Shown here one piece after another: positions 30,882-39,232 of a DNA stretch of 64,000 nucleotides. The notes beneath the pieces are model-generated. The model ran no database searches and had not been told where the DNA came from. It saw nothing but the letters and a program-made list of their open reading frames with translations. Made by a program: the position numbers and the translations under genes. Origin of the DNA: Streptomyces vinaceus (GTDB taxonomy: Bacteria; Actinomycetota; Actinomycetes; Streptomycetales; Streptomycetaceae); contig NZ_CP023692.1 in assembly GCF_008704935.1 (NCBI RefSeq), positions 6,487,501 through 6,551,500 of the forward strand, in the 5' to 3' direction. How positions within the stretch are numbered: the first letter of the stretch is position 1; the number at the start of each line of letters is the position of its first letter.

Positions 30882-31826
30882 ATGACCACACCCGAGTTCA
30901 TCCGCCAGATCCGCGCCTCCGCCGGGAACCAGCTGCTCCTGCTGCCCGGGGTGACCGCCATCGTCTTCGACGACGAGGGGCGGGTGCTGCTCGGCCGCCG
31001 CTCCGACACCGGCCGCTGGGCCGTGGTCGGCGGGATCGCGGAGCCGGGGGAGCAGCCCGCCGAGACGGCGGTGCGCGAGGTGTACGAGGAGACGGCGGTG
31101 CACTGCGTCCCGGAGCGGGTGGTGCTGGTCGAGATGCTCGAACCGATGACCTACCCGAACGGCGACGCCTGCCAGTTCCAGGACATCACCTTCCGCTGCC
31201 GCGCCACCGGCGGCGAGGCCCGTGTCAACGACAGCGAGTCGCTGGAGGTGGCCTGGTTCGAGGTGGACGCCCTGCCCGAACTGGAACCGTTCGCGGTGGA
31301 CCGCATCCTGCGCGCCCGGGACGAGGGCCCGACCTGGTTCGCGCCGCCGGCGGACCCGAGGGGTGAGAAGGCCCTGGCGGGCGAAGGCCCGGGCGCCCCG
31401 CGCACAGAAGCGGATCCGCGCACGGAACCGGACCCGCGCACGGAACCGGACCCGCGCACGGAACCGGGCCCGCGCACGGAACCGGACCCGCGAACGGAGC
31501 TGGAGCGGACCCGCGCCGAGCGCGACGCGGCCCTGAGCGAACTCGCCCGGCTGCGGATTGAGGTCGAGTCCCTCAAGGGGGCCAGTGACGCCACGGCGGC
31601 CGCCTGGTCGCGGATCGACTACCTGATCCTCGGGGGCCGCAGGATTCAGGCCGTGCAGCAGATCCGGGAGGAGTTCGGCAGCAGCCTGCCCGAGGCCGTC
31701 GAACTGCTCGGCAACCGCTTCGCACGGCTCCAAGAGGAGCGGCCGGACGATTTCCACACGGACCCGGCCGGTCGGGACGACGGCCGCGGGGAGGGTCAGC
31801 CGGCGGAGACCGCCGCCTCGCGGTAG
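30882..31826 (+). CDS. Nudix hydrolase with hexapeptide-repeat linker, coiled coil and L7/L12-like tail
   Basis: 314 residues in four parts. Residues 15-150 are a Nudix domain with box GGIAEPGEQPAETAVREVYEE (50-70). Residues about 173-208 are six copies of a DPRTEP-type hexapeptide. Residues about 205-236 form a heptad-rich coiled coil (LERTRAERDAALSELARLRI). The tail (about 245-285, LILGGRRIQAVQQIREEFGS then SLPEAVELLGNRF) resembles the helix pair of L7/L12 C-terminal-like domains in actinobacterial proteins. The Nudix part should hydrolyse a nucleoside diphosphate derivative; the tail likely mediates an interaction. The 3' end overlaps the convergent protease gene by 31 bp. Confidence 0.82.
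   Translation: MTTPEFIRQIRASAGNQLLLLPGVTAIVFDDEGRVLLGRRSDTGRWAVVGGIAEPGEQPAETAVREVYEETAVHCVPERVVLVEMLEPMTYPNGDACQFQDITFRCRATGGEARVNDSESLEVAWFEVDALPELEPFAVDRILRARDEGPTWFAPPADPRGEKALAGEGPGAPRTEADPRTEPDPRTEPDPRTEPGPRTEPDPRTELERTRAERDAALSELARLRIEVESLKGASDATAAAWSRIDYLILGGRRIQAVQQIREEFGSSLPEAVELLGNRFARLQEERPDDFHTDPAGRDDGRGEGQPAETAASR
31399..31506 (+). repeat. Six-copy 18-bp tandem repeat in the Nudix gene
   Basis: Units of 18 bp (consensus CGCGCACGGAACCGGACC) run in phase from 31399 to 31506; copies 2, 3 and 5 are nearly identical. They encode the charged, proline-containing linker between the Nudix domain and the coiled coil. Confidence 0.88.
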
Positions 31827-32572
31827 AGCTCCAGGGCCTGGTCGTCCATGACCGCGCTGTACGAGACCTCCGGGACCGCGCCGCCGGCCTCGTAGCCGCC
31901 GAGGACGCCGGCCAGGGCGCCGTCCGCCAGCCAGGGGCTGCCGCTGGTGCCGCCGCTGAGGTCCGGGCAGTCGATCCGGCGCTGCGTCTCGGAGAACAGG
32001 CTCGTGGTGTTCGAGCAGCGCAGCGGGGCCTCCTCGCTGCTCGGGTAGCCGAGGACCGTGACCGTCACGTCGTCCTGCTGCTCGGTGGCCACCGGGAAGC
32101 CGCCCACCGCGTCCTCGATGCGCGCGGTGCCGCCGTCCGCCGGGGCGACCGTCGCGAAGGCGACGTCCTCGTCCGGGTCCCTCCCGTCCGTCCAGCCCGG
32201 GGCGAGGGACACGCCGGTCAGCTTCCACACTCCGTACGGGGCCTTGCCGTCCCGGTAGCCGGGCGCGAAGACCGTGGTGTCCGGGTCGTCCAGGCAGTGG
32301 GCCGCGGTCGCGATCACGTTGCGGTCGTCGCTGTGCACCACGGCCGCGGTGCAGAAGTGCCCGCCGTCGAGGGAACCGGCGAAGAGGGCGCCGACCCGGT
32401 CCGACGTGGAGTCGGACACGGCCCCGGCGGTGACCCCCAGCGGTGGGACGGCCGCGGCGTCGGGCAGGTCCACGCTCACCAGCGCGGCCATCGCGGCCAG
32501 CGCCAGCAGGATCCTGGAGGCCCGCCGGGTGCGGGCGCCGTGGGCCGGTCGGGGAAGCATGCGCGGGATCAT
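31796..32572 (-). CDS. Secreted trypsin-like serine protease
   Basis: 258 residues. A signal peptide is visible at about 1-41 (twin Arg, then ILLALAAMAALVSV, cleavage near AAA-V). The catalytic triad is H92 (ATAAHC), D136 (DEDVAFA) and S212 (GGTSGSPW). Cysteines 74/93 and 186/202 are placed for two disulfides. This is an S1-family exported protease of the V8/trypsin-like group. ATG 32572 has GGGGAGG 8 nt upstream; a second ATG at 32560 is possible. Substrate and regulation are unknown. Confidence 0.9.
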   Translation of the reverse strand: MIPRMLPRPAHGARTRRASRILLALAAMAALVSVDLPDAAAVPPLGVTAGAVSDSTSDRVGALFAGSLDGGHFCTAAVVHSDDRNVIATAAHCLDDPDTTVFAPGYRDGKAPYGVWKLTGVSLAPGWTDGRDPDEDVAFATVAPADGGTARIEDAVGGFPVATEQQDDVTVTVLGYPSSEEAPLRCSNTTSLFSETQRRIDCPDLSGGTSGSPWLADGALAGVLGGYEAGGAVPEVSYSAVMDDQALELYREAAVSAG

Positions 32573-32713
32573 GCCCCGAGCCTCCCCGTTGAAGCTATGC
32601 CCGGAGCCCGGTATTCCATATGAATGTCCTGTGAATCGCGGCTCCGCAGGCGGCCGCGCCCCGCGCGGGCGAGACTGGCAGGGGCGGCAGGGGGGTCCAG
32701 GAGGTGTCCGCGC

Positions 32714-33532
32714 ATGGCCTCACAGCACCGCACGCCCGTGGTGTTCATCCACGGGCTCTGGCTGCATTCCACCAGCTGGGAGGGGTGGGCCGACGCCTTC
32801 AGGGAGGCCGGGTACGAACCCGTCCTGCCGGAGTGGCCCGGGGTCCCCGACACCGTCGCCGAGGCCCGGCGCCGCCCCGACGACCAGGACGGTGTGGGAC
32901 TCGTCGAGATCTCCGACGCCCACGCCAAGGTCATCCGCGACCTGCCCGTCCGGCCCGTCCTCGTGGGCCACTCGGTCGGCGGCTTCATCGCCCAGCACCT
33001 GCTCGGCCAGGGCCTCGCCGAGGCCGCCGTCGCCATCTGCCCCGGACAGATCAAGGGCGTCAAGGCCATCGCCCCGGCCCAGGCCAGGTCGACGTTTGCC
33101 GTCCTGCACAACCCGGGCAACACCCGCCGCTCCGTCTCGCTCAACCGCGAGCAGTTCCGCTACGGCTTCGCCAACGCCGTCTCCGAGGAGGAATCCGAGG
33201 AGCTGTACGACGAGTGGACCATCCCGAGCACCGCCCGCCCCCTCTTCCAGCTTGCCCTCGGCAACTTCACCCCGCACTCCCCGGCCGAGGTCGACACCGG
33301 GAACGAGACCCGCGGGCCGCTGCTGCTGCTGTCCGGCCGGCTCGACCACACCGTCCCGGACCTGCTGACCCGCTCGACCTACAAGCAGTACCGCCACTCG
33401 CACGCGACCACCGAGTACCAGTGCTTCGAGGACCGCGGCCACTCCCTGATCGTCGATCACGGCTGGCCCGACCTGGCCCGCGCCTCCCTGTCCTGGCTGG
33501 ACTCCCACACCGCCGGGGCCCGCGCGGCCTGA
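32714..33532 (+). CDS. Alpha/beta hydrolase
   Basis: 272 residues. Oxyanion-hole strand VVFIHGLWLHSTSWEGW, nucleophile elbow LVGHSVGGF, Asp in LLLLSGRLDHTVPD and His in FEDRGHSLIVDHGW. A cap region lies at about 130-195. This is a cytoplasmic esterase or lyase-type fold; the substrate cannot be predicted. I chose ATG 32714, which has AGGAGG 9 nt upstream; the open frame continues upstream for 30 Arg-rich codons without homology. Confidence 0.9.
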   Translation: MASQHRTPVVFIHGLWLHSTSWEGWADAFREAGYEPVLPEWPGVPDTVAEARRRPDDQDGVGLVEISDAHAKVIRDLPVRPVLVGHSVGGFIAQHLLGQGLAEAAVAICPGQIKGVKAIAPAQARSTFAVLHNPGNTRRSVSLNREQFRYGFANAVSEEESEELYDEWTIPSTARPLFQLALGNFTPHSPAEVDTGNETRGPLLLLSGRLDHTVPDLLTRSTYKQYRHSHATTEYQCFEDRGHSLIVDHGWPDLARASLSWLDSHTAGARAA

Positions 33533-33564
33533 CGCCCGCGCCGCGCGGCCCGACGGCCTCCCCG

Positions 33565-35022
33565 CTACCGGCGCTCGTACACCGTCACCCGGCGGCCGCG
33601 GACCTGCCGGTCCTCCACCACCTTGAACCGCTCCTTGAGCACCGCCGCCTTCGCCGCGTCCCGGGCGGCCCCCGAAGGCTTCGCCACCTTCGCCGCGTCC
33701 GTCACCAGCAGCACCCGCCGCTGCCCGAGCAGCGCCTCCCGGATCCGCGCCGGGTCCGCCTCCTCGCCCTTGAGGGTGGCCGAGGCGACCGGGCCGCGCT
33801 CCAGGGCCACGTCCGCCAGCCCCGCGAAGGCCCCCGGCGAGACCAGCGCCGTGTCCCGCCGGGCCGCCGGTACGAACAGCACCGCGTCCCCGGGCCGCCC
33901 CAGCCGGGCCACCTCCCCGGCCACCGCCAGCACGTCGTCGACCCGGCTGGCCGGAGCCCGCTTGTCCAGCTCCACCGGGAGCAGCGCCAGCACCGAGATC
34001 CCGATCGCGACCGGCACGAGCAGGCCGGCCCCCCGCGGGAAGAGCGGCCGGGCGGCCCGTACGGCCGCCACCAGCCCCGCACCGATCAGCAGGGCCAGCC
34101 CCACCATGCTGAACAGCACGTACCGGTCCAGGAACAGCGGCTGGACCAGGGAGATCCCGATCAGGCCGAGCTGCGGGACCGCCAGCAGCGGCAGCCCCAC
34201 GGACGACGCCGACAGCCGGCCCGCGCGCGGCCGCTCCGCCAGGGCGCAGACGCCCCCGAGCGTCAGCAGGATCGCCGGGCCGATCATCATGTGCCAGGTC
34301 AGCGGCGGTATCCAGGACACCTGGTCGGATTGGCTCCGGCTGAACAGCACCAGCGGCAGCGCCCCCGCGACCGCGCAGGCCCCGTACGCGGCCCAGCGCA
34401 GCCACACCCGCCGCCCGGCCCGCACCCACCACAGCGTGGCCGCGTGGGCGGGCAGGACGAGCAGCGACAGCCAGTTCAGCAGCGCGCAGACCAGCACCGT
34501 GACCGCGTACGCCGCCCACCGCGGCCAGGCCCGCCGCCCGGGCCCGGGCACCTCGGACAGCAGCGAGACCAGCAGCAGCGTGGAGAGCCCGGCCCCGGCC
34601 GCGACCAGCGCGTAGGGGCGGCCCTCCTGGAGGTAGAACTGCACGGCCGGCAGCAGCCCGAGCGCCGTCCCGCCGCCCAGCCCCGCCCAGAACCCGCCCA
34701 GCCGCCGCCCGATCAGGGCCACGCAGGCCGCGGCGGCCGCCACCGCCAGGACCGACGGCAGCCGCAGGGTCGTCGTACTCGCCCCGAAGAGCTCGAAGAG
34801 CCCGTGCATCAGCAGGTAGTACAGCCCGTGGACGGCGTCGACGTTGCCGAGCATGTCCAGGATCTCGCCCGTCGACCGCCGGGCCACCTGCCAGGTCGCC
34901 GCCTCGTCGCGCCACACGCTGTCCTGGCGGGAGAGCCCCCACAGACCGAGCGCCACGGTCCACAGGGAGGGGACGAGCCAGACGAGGGGCCCGCGACGGG
35001 CCGCGGGTATGTGGCAAAGCAT
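33565..35022 (-). CDS. GT-C-fold membrane glycosyltransferase (GT39/ArnT-like)
   Basis: 485 residues with about ten to twelve membrane helices. The first external loop carries the acidic motif SVWRDEAATW, typical of polyprenyl-phosphate-sugar-dependent GT-C enzymes such as protein mannosyltransferases and ArnT. Then come alternating hydrophobic segments and a C-terminal soluble part from about 395 (ARLGRPGDAVLFVPAARRDT onward). It probably moves a sugar from a lipid carrier onto an exported acceptor. Two starts are possible: ATG 35022 and an in-frame GTG at 35082; neither has a clear ribosome binding site and I prefer 35022. Confidence 0.82.
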   Translation of the reverse strand: MLCHIPAARRGPLVWLVPSLWTVALGLWGLSRQDSVWRDEAATWQVARRSTGEILDMLGNVDAVHGLYYLLMHGLFELFGASTTTLRLPSVLAVAAAAACVALIGRRLGGFWAGLGGGTALGLLPAVQFYLQEGRPYALVAAGAGLSTLLLVSLLSEVPGPGRRAWPRWAAYAVTVLVCALLNWLSLLVLPAHAATLWWVRAGRRVWLRWAAYGACAVAGALPLVLFSRSQSDQVSWIPPLTWHMMIGPAILLTLGGVCALAERPRAGRLSASSVGLPLLAVPQLGLIGISLVQPLFLDRYVLFSMVGLALLIGAGLVAAVRAARPLFPRGAGLLVPVAIGISVLALLPVELDKRAPASRVDDVLAVAGEVARLGRPGDAVLFVPAARRDTALVSPGAFAGLADVALERGPVASATLKGEEADPARIREALLGQRRVLLVTDAAKVAKPSGAARDAAKAAVLKERFKVVEDRQVRGRRVTVYERR

Positions 35023-35182
35023 GAAGGCGCTGGAATCCTCGGTCTGGCGTTCGGGTGGAAGACACCAGTCTATGGACGACACGGACGGTTTCCGGACAGC
35101 CTGTTGTGCACCGCGGAGCGTGATCGCCGGGCCCGCCCGCCCCTAGCCTCACCGCAGGAGCACGAACGAGGGGCGGTACCCG

Positions 35183-36472
35183 GTGAACTGGCTCATCCAC
35201 GACTACCGCGAGAGCGATCTCGCCGCGGTGGTCCACCTGATCGACACCACGGCCGAACTCGGCCAGGAGTCCGTCTTCTCGCTCGCCGAGTGCATCAGCG
35301 CCCTCACCGACCGGCAGCCCTGCGTGGTCGCCGTCCACCAGGGCGTACCGATCGGCGCGGCCCTCGCCTGCGTCACCGGCGAGCGCGCCTGGGTCATGCG
35401 GATCGCGATCGCCGCCGGCTGGCGCGGCCGCGGCCTGGCCAGCGCCCTCCTCGTCGAACTGGAGCGGAGGCTGATCGCCGCCCGGGTCGGGCGGATCGCG
35501 TACGTCCTGCCCGAGGAGGACCTGCTGGGCGAAGGCCTGCTCAACGCCGGGTACACGCGCCAGCCCGCCGTCGCCTACTTCGAGAAGACCGAGCCGCTGC
35601 ACGGACCGGCGGCCGGCCTCCTCGACGACCTCGGCGGCCGCTTCCTCCCGAACGACCTGTGGGCCAAGGTCGCCGGCATGGAGCACGAGAAGGACCTCAT
35701 AGAGCGGCGCGTCGTCCTCCCGCTCGCCGAGCCCGAGCGGGCCGCCGCGCACGGCGTGCGGCCGCCGCGCGCCATCACCCTCTTCGGCCCGCCCGGCACC
35801 GGCAAGACCACCTTCGCCCGCGCCATCGCCTCCCGGCTCGGTTGGCCCTTCGTGGAACTGCTGCCCTCCCGCCTCGCCGACGAGGGCAACCTCGCCGCCG
35901 CGCTGCGCGACGCGTTCGCCCGGATCGCCGAGCTGGAGCGGGTCCTCGTCTTCATCGACGAGGTCGAGGAGATCGCCCCCGTACGCACCGAGCCCGCGCA
36001 GCCGGGTGGGATCCACGGGGTCACCAACGAGCTGCTGAAGCTGATCCCCGGATTCCGGGAGGGCGACGAGCGGCTGCTGGTGTGCGCCACCAACTCCATC
36101 CGCTCCCTGGACCCGGCGTTCCTGCGGCCCGGGCGCTTCGACTACCTGATCCCGATCGGCACCCCGGACGCCGGGGCGCGGGCCGCGATCTGGTCCCGTT
36201 ACACGGCGGGCCGCACCGACGTGGACGTGGCGGCGCTGGTGGCGGCGAGCGAGCTGTTCACCCCGGCCGACATCGAGCACGCGGCGCGCATCGCGGCGCA
36301 GGTGTCCTTCGAGCGGGACCTGGAGGCGGTGGGCGCCCGCGGAGCGGCGGCGGCCCAGCTCGGCGCCTCCACCCAGGACTACCTGGCCGCGGTCGCGCAG
36401 TGCCGGCCGACGGTGACCCCCGCGATGACGGGCGAGTTCGAGGCGGACATCACCGCCCACGCCAGGTTCTGA
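35183..36472 (+). CDS. GNAT acetyltransferase domain fused to an AAA+ ATPase
   Basis: 429 residues. Residues 1-135 are a GNAT domain: RIAIAAGWRGRGLASALLVE (about 73-92) is the acetyl-CoA-binding motif A. Residues about 155-400 are a classical AAA ATPase of the Cdc48/FtsH type: Walker A GPPGTGKT (202-209), Walker B VLVFIDE (254-260), sensor CATNSIRSLDPAFLRPGRFD with arginine finger. The C-terminal helical lid follows. An ATPase that couples unfolding to acetylation is an inference from the fusion. The start is GTG 35183 after GAGGGG. The gene stands alone and ends at a strong terminator. Confidence 0.87.
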   Translation: MNWLIHDYRESDLAAVVHLIDTTAELGQESVFSLAECISALTDRQPCVVAVHQGVPIGAALACVTGERAWVMRIAIAAGWRGRGLASALLVELERRLIAARVGRIAYVLPEEDLLGEGLLNAGYTRQPAVAYFEKTEPLHGPAAGLLDDLGGRFLPNDLWAKVAGMEHEKDLIERRVVLPLAEPERAAAHGVRPPRAITLFGPPGTGKTTFARAIASRLGWPFVELLPSRLADEGNLAAALRDAFARIAELERVLVFIDEVEEIAPVRTEPAQPGGIHGVTNELLKLIPGFREGDERLLVCATNSIRSLDPAFLRPGRFDYLIPIGTPDAGARAAIWSRYTAGRTDVDVAALVAASELFTPADIEHAARIAAQVSFERDLEAVGARGAAAAQLGASTQDYLAAVAQCRPTVTPAMTGEFEADITAHARF

Positions 36473-36805
36473 GCCGAGGGGGAGAGAACGGCCCGCCACG
36501 GACGGGTCGGCAGGACGGCCCGCAGCCACTCCCCAAAGCGGCTGCGGGCCTCCCGCGCGGACTGGCATCCGTGCGGGACGGCCACGCTCCGGTTGGGGTG
36601 TTCGCCGGCTGGAGCGTGACGCGCAGGGGTGCCGGAGGGCGTCCCTGAGCCCTCGTCAACGCCTACGAGTCAACCAGCGGGCGGGGTGGGGGCGCTTCGG
36701 CCGGACGGCCACCTCCGCGGCGGCGGCCTCGGCCGCGAGGACGATGCCGTAGGTCCCGCCCCGCCGGGCCGTACGGCCCGCCCGACGCTGGCCCTGGCCC
36801 TGGCC
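36473..36805. other. 333-bp gap between convergent genes, no gene seen
   Basis: Apart from the hairpin at 36517-36550 and a CCCTGG-rich stretch near 36790-36815 that abuts the stop of the minus-strand gene, I see nothing in this gap. Frames are short and not codon-biased in a convincing way. Confidence 0.6.
36517..36550. terminator. Strong terminator of the GNAT/AAA+ gene
   Basis: GGCCCGCAGCC (36517-36527) pairs perfectly with GGCTGCGGGCC (36540-36550), an 11-bp stem with a 12-nt A/C-rich loop, 45 bp after the stop codon. It is between convergent genes and symmetrical, so it may work in both directions. Confidence 0.85.
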
Positions 36806-37429
36806 CTAGCCCTGGCCCGCGCAGTGGTACGTGAACTGCGTCGCCGCGGTGCGCTGCCCGGGTGAGACCAGCTGGAGCCTGGCCTGCGCCGCGTACGTGC
36901 CCCGGCCCTGGAAGGTCCACAGCAGGTGCAGCCGGGCCTCCTTCCGCCCGCGCGGCACCCGCTCGGTGAGCTGCTCCGACTGCGTGCCGTCGGAGCGGAC
37001 CCACCGGTACGTGAGGGTCCCCGGCCGCCCGTTGGTCCGTACGACGGCCACCACATCGGCGGTCGAATCGCAGCCGGGACCCTGCGGGTCGGCGGTCGCG
37101 ACCGTCACCCCCCGCACGTCGATGGCCGGGCCGTACCGCTGCCAGGCGAGGTACGCGAGCACGGCGAGCAGGATCACGGCGGCCAGGGTGTACCGGCGCC
37201 ACTCCCCGCGCCGGCGGCGCACCACCGGCTCCACGGTCACGGGGAAGGGAGCCGGGAGGGCGGCCGTCACTCCGGGGCCGAACCGCACGACCGAGCCCTC
37301 GACCCGGTCGGGCACGGCCTCCTGCGGCTGGACGAGGGTCTGCTGCGCAGTCTCCTGCGGCCCGCTGAACCAGTGGCTGCCGAGGACGGTGGCGCTGTAG
37401 TCGTCGCCCTCGCCGTTGTTGTCGTTCAT
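36806..37429 (-). CDS. Single-pass membrane protein coupled to a Ser/Thr kinase
   Basis: 207 residues. A cytoplasmic N-terminus of about 80 residues (with Thr-rich stretch SGPQETAQQTLVQPQEAVPD), one membrane helix (about 85-100, YTLAAVILLAVLAYLAW) and a beta-rich external domain of about 100 residues ending TYHCAGQG. The ATG at 37429 overlaps the kinase stop codon as ATGA, so translation is coupled. The external domain ends with a pattern (TFQGRGTYAAQARLQLVSP ... FTYHC) that matches the end of the kinase ectodomain (TFSGTGCYWGVRATTRP ... FIRRC), suggesting a shared fold and a joint receptor. No known family name. Confidence 0.8.
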   Translation of the reverse strand: MNDNNGEGDDYSATVLGSHWFSGPQETAQQTLVQPQEAVPDRVEGSVVRFGPGVTAALPAPFPVTVEPVVRRRRGEWRRYTLAAVILLAVLAYLAWQRYGPAIDVRGVTVATADPQGPGCDSTADVVAVVRTNGRPGTLTYRWVRSDGTQSEQLTERVPRGRKEARLHLLWTFQGRGTYAAQARLQLVSPGQRTAATQFTYHCAGQG

Positions 37430-39051
37430 GAGATCGTGCACCGCCTGATGAAGACCTGGCTGGTCGAGGAAGCGTTGCCGGCCGCGGGCCTGGTGGTGGC
37501 GCGCACGCCCCAGTAGCAGCCGGTGCCGGAGAAGGTGTGGGTCTTGACGAGCGGCGCCGCGGCGCCCGGCTGGTACGTGAGGGTGTCGGCGGCGCCGTCC
37601 GCCTTGCCCAGCCGCCCTTCCACGTCACCCGTGAACCATTCGAGCACCACCGTCACCGGGGCGGTGCCCTTCGCGTCGACGCTCACGGTCGCCTGGCCGA
37701 CGGAGACTCCCGTCTGGCGGAGGGTGACGGACACCGCGCCGACCACCACCGTCGGCTTCGGCGAGGGCGGGGGCGTGGTGGGCGGCGTGGTCGTCGGCAC
37801 GGTGATCGTGGGCGTCACCGTCGGCGACTGGAGCGGACTGGGCGTGGACGAAGGCGACGCGGACGCGGACGGGGAGGGGGAGAGCGACGGGGATGCGGAC
37901 GGCGAGGGGCTCGCCGAGGCGCTCGGACCCGGCACCGGCGAAGGGCCCGTACCGCCCGGGCTCGCGCTCGACGTGGCGAACGCGTTCAGCGCGGCGGCCC
38001 CGCCGGCCTCCCCGCCCGCCGCGCTGTAGGTGAGCGCCGTCAGGACGCCGAGGACCAGGGCCGCGCCGCCGGCGATCAGCCCGCGCCGGCCCGGGGCCCA
38101 GCGCGAGGGCGGGGGCGAGGTGAGCGTGGTCGTCGCCACCGCCGTGGTGCCCGCGGCCGGGGCGCCCGCGGAGGGGAACAGCAGCGGCAGCAGCGCGGCG
38201 AGCGCCGCCAGCTTGCGCTGCCCGCGCTCCTCCCAGTCGGCCCCGTACGCGGCGAGCGCCACGCCCTCCAGCTCCGCCACGAACGCCTCGGCGTTCTCCG
38301 GCCGCTGCTCCGGGGCCTTGGCCAGACCTCGACGGATCAGCGGGCGGACCGGCTCCGGGGCCTCGGTCTCCGGGACCGGCGCCTCGATGTGCTGGACCGC
38401 GAGCTCCGCGAAGTTCTCGCCGGCGAACGGCTTGCGGCCGGTCAGGCACTCGAAGAACGTCGCCGTGGCCGCGTACACGTCGGCCGCGGGCGAGGCCGGC
38501 CGGCCCTGCCACTGCTCGGGGGCCATGTACGCCGGGGTGCCGGCCACTCCGGGCGTCGTACCGCGGCGCGCCGCGATCCCGAAGTCCACGAGCTTCGAGG
38601 AGCCGTCGGCGGAGACCAGTACGTTCTCGGGCTTGTAGTCGCGGTGGACCACGCCCGCCCGGTGGGCGGCCGCGAGGCCCAGCAGGGAGCCCTTCAGCAC
38701 CACCAGCGCGGCCTCGGGATCGGCCTGCCCGGCCTGCTTGAGCAGCGCGCGCAGGGAGATCCCGTCGACCAGCTCCATCACGATGGCGGCGCCGCCGGGA
38801 GCCGTCGTGTGCTCCACGTATTCGTACAACCGGACCACGTGAGGGGTGTCCAGTCCGCCCAGGAGGCGGGCCTCGGCCCGGAACTCCGCGACGAACGCGG
38901 GGTCCTCGCGCAGCCGGTCGCTGAGGTACTTCACCGCGACCGGCGTGCCCGTCGCCTCGTGGACGGCGAGGACCACACGGCCGCTGCCGCCCGAGCCGAG
39001 TTCCCGGACCTGCGCATAGCCGGGCACCGTCCACGCGTTCTTCATCGTCAT
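37426..39051 (-). CDS. Receptor-type Ser/Thr protein kinase
   Basis: 541 residues. The kinase domain (about 10-275) has LGSGGSGRVV, the ATP lysine in VAVKYL, HRDYKPENVL, VDFGIAARRG and the APE motif in GTPAYMAPEQW; all key catalytic residues are present. After a juxtamembrane stretch comes one membrane helix (about 327-345), a long Ser/Pro/Thr-rich stalk and a beta-rich extracellular domain of about 110 residues. It is not a PASTA kinase. The extracellular end resembles that of the next gene product, which is made by coupled translation and may be partner or substrate. ATG 39051 was used; ATG 39045 is better spaced from a GGGGG stretch. Confidence 0.93.
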   Translation of the reverse strand: MTMKNAWTVPGYAQVRELGSGGSGRVVLAVHEATGTPVAVKYLSDRLREDPAFVAEFRAEARLLGGLDTPHVVRLYEYVEHTTAPGGAAIVMELVDGISLRALLKQAGQADPEAALVVLKGSLLGLAAAHRAGVVHRDYKPENVLVSADGSSKLVDFGIAARRGTTPGVAGTPAYMAPEQWQGRPASPAADVYAATATFFECLTGRKPFAGENFAELAVQHIEAPVPETEAPEPVRPLIRRGLAKAPEQRPENAEAFVAELEGVALAAYGADWEERGQRKLAALAALLPLLFPSAGAPAAGTTAVATTTLTSPPPSRWAPGRRGLIAGGAALVLGVLTALTYSAAGGEAGGAAALNAFATSSASPGGTGPSPVPGPSASASPSPSASPSLSPSPSASASPSSTPSPLQSPTVTPTITVPTTTPPTTPPPSPKPTVVVGAVSVTLRQTGVSVGQATVSVDAKGTAPVTVVLEWFTGDVEGRLGKADGAADTLTYQPGAAAPLVKTHTFSGTGCYWGVRATTRPAAGNASSTSQVFIRRCTIS

Positions 39052-39232
39052 GCCCCCGTCCCCGTGTCCTCGTCAGCCGCTCCCTCGGGCCCCGGGCCCC
39101 GGGCGGCCCGCTCGTGCCGAGCGGCCACACCCAGGGACACGGTTTCCGCCACGGCCGGTTCCCATCGGCGCGGAGCATTTCACAGGGTGGCCGGGGCGGA
39201 TTCAGGGGGGCTGTACACGGGTCTTCAGGGGG

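Noticed and set aside
32720..36568. Minus-strand frame of 1282 codons
   Set aside because: It lies antisense to the alpha/beta hydrolase and GNAT/AAA+ genes and out of frame with the GT-C gene; the composition is Gly/Arg/Ala and no domain is visible.
36785..36820. CCCTGG/CCCTAG short repeats near 36.8 kb, considered as an array or attachment site
   Set aside because: Only a few imperfect 6-bp copies, overlapping the stop of the minus-strand gene; no spacers or partner site.
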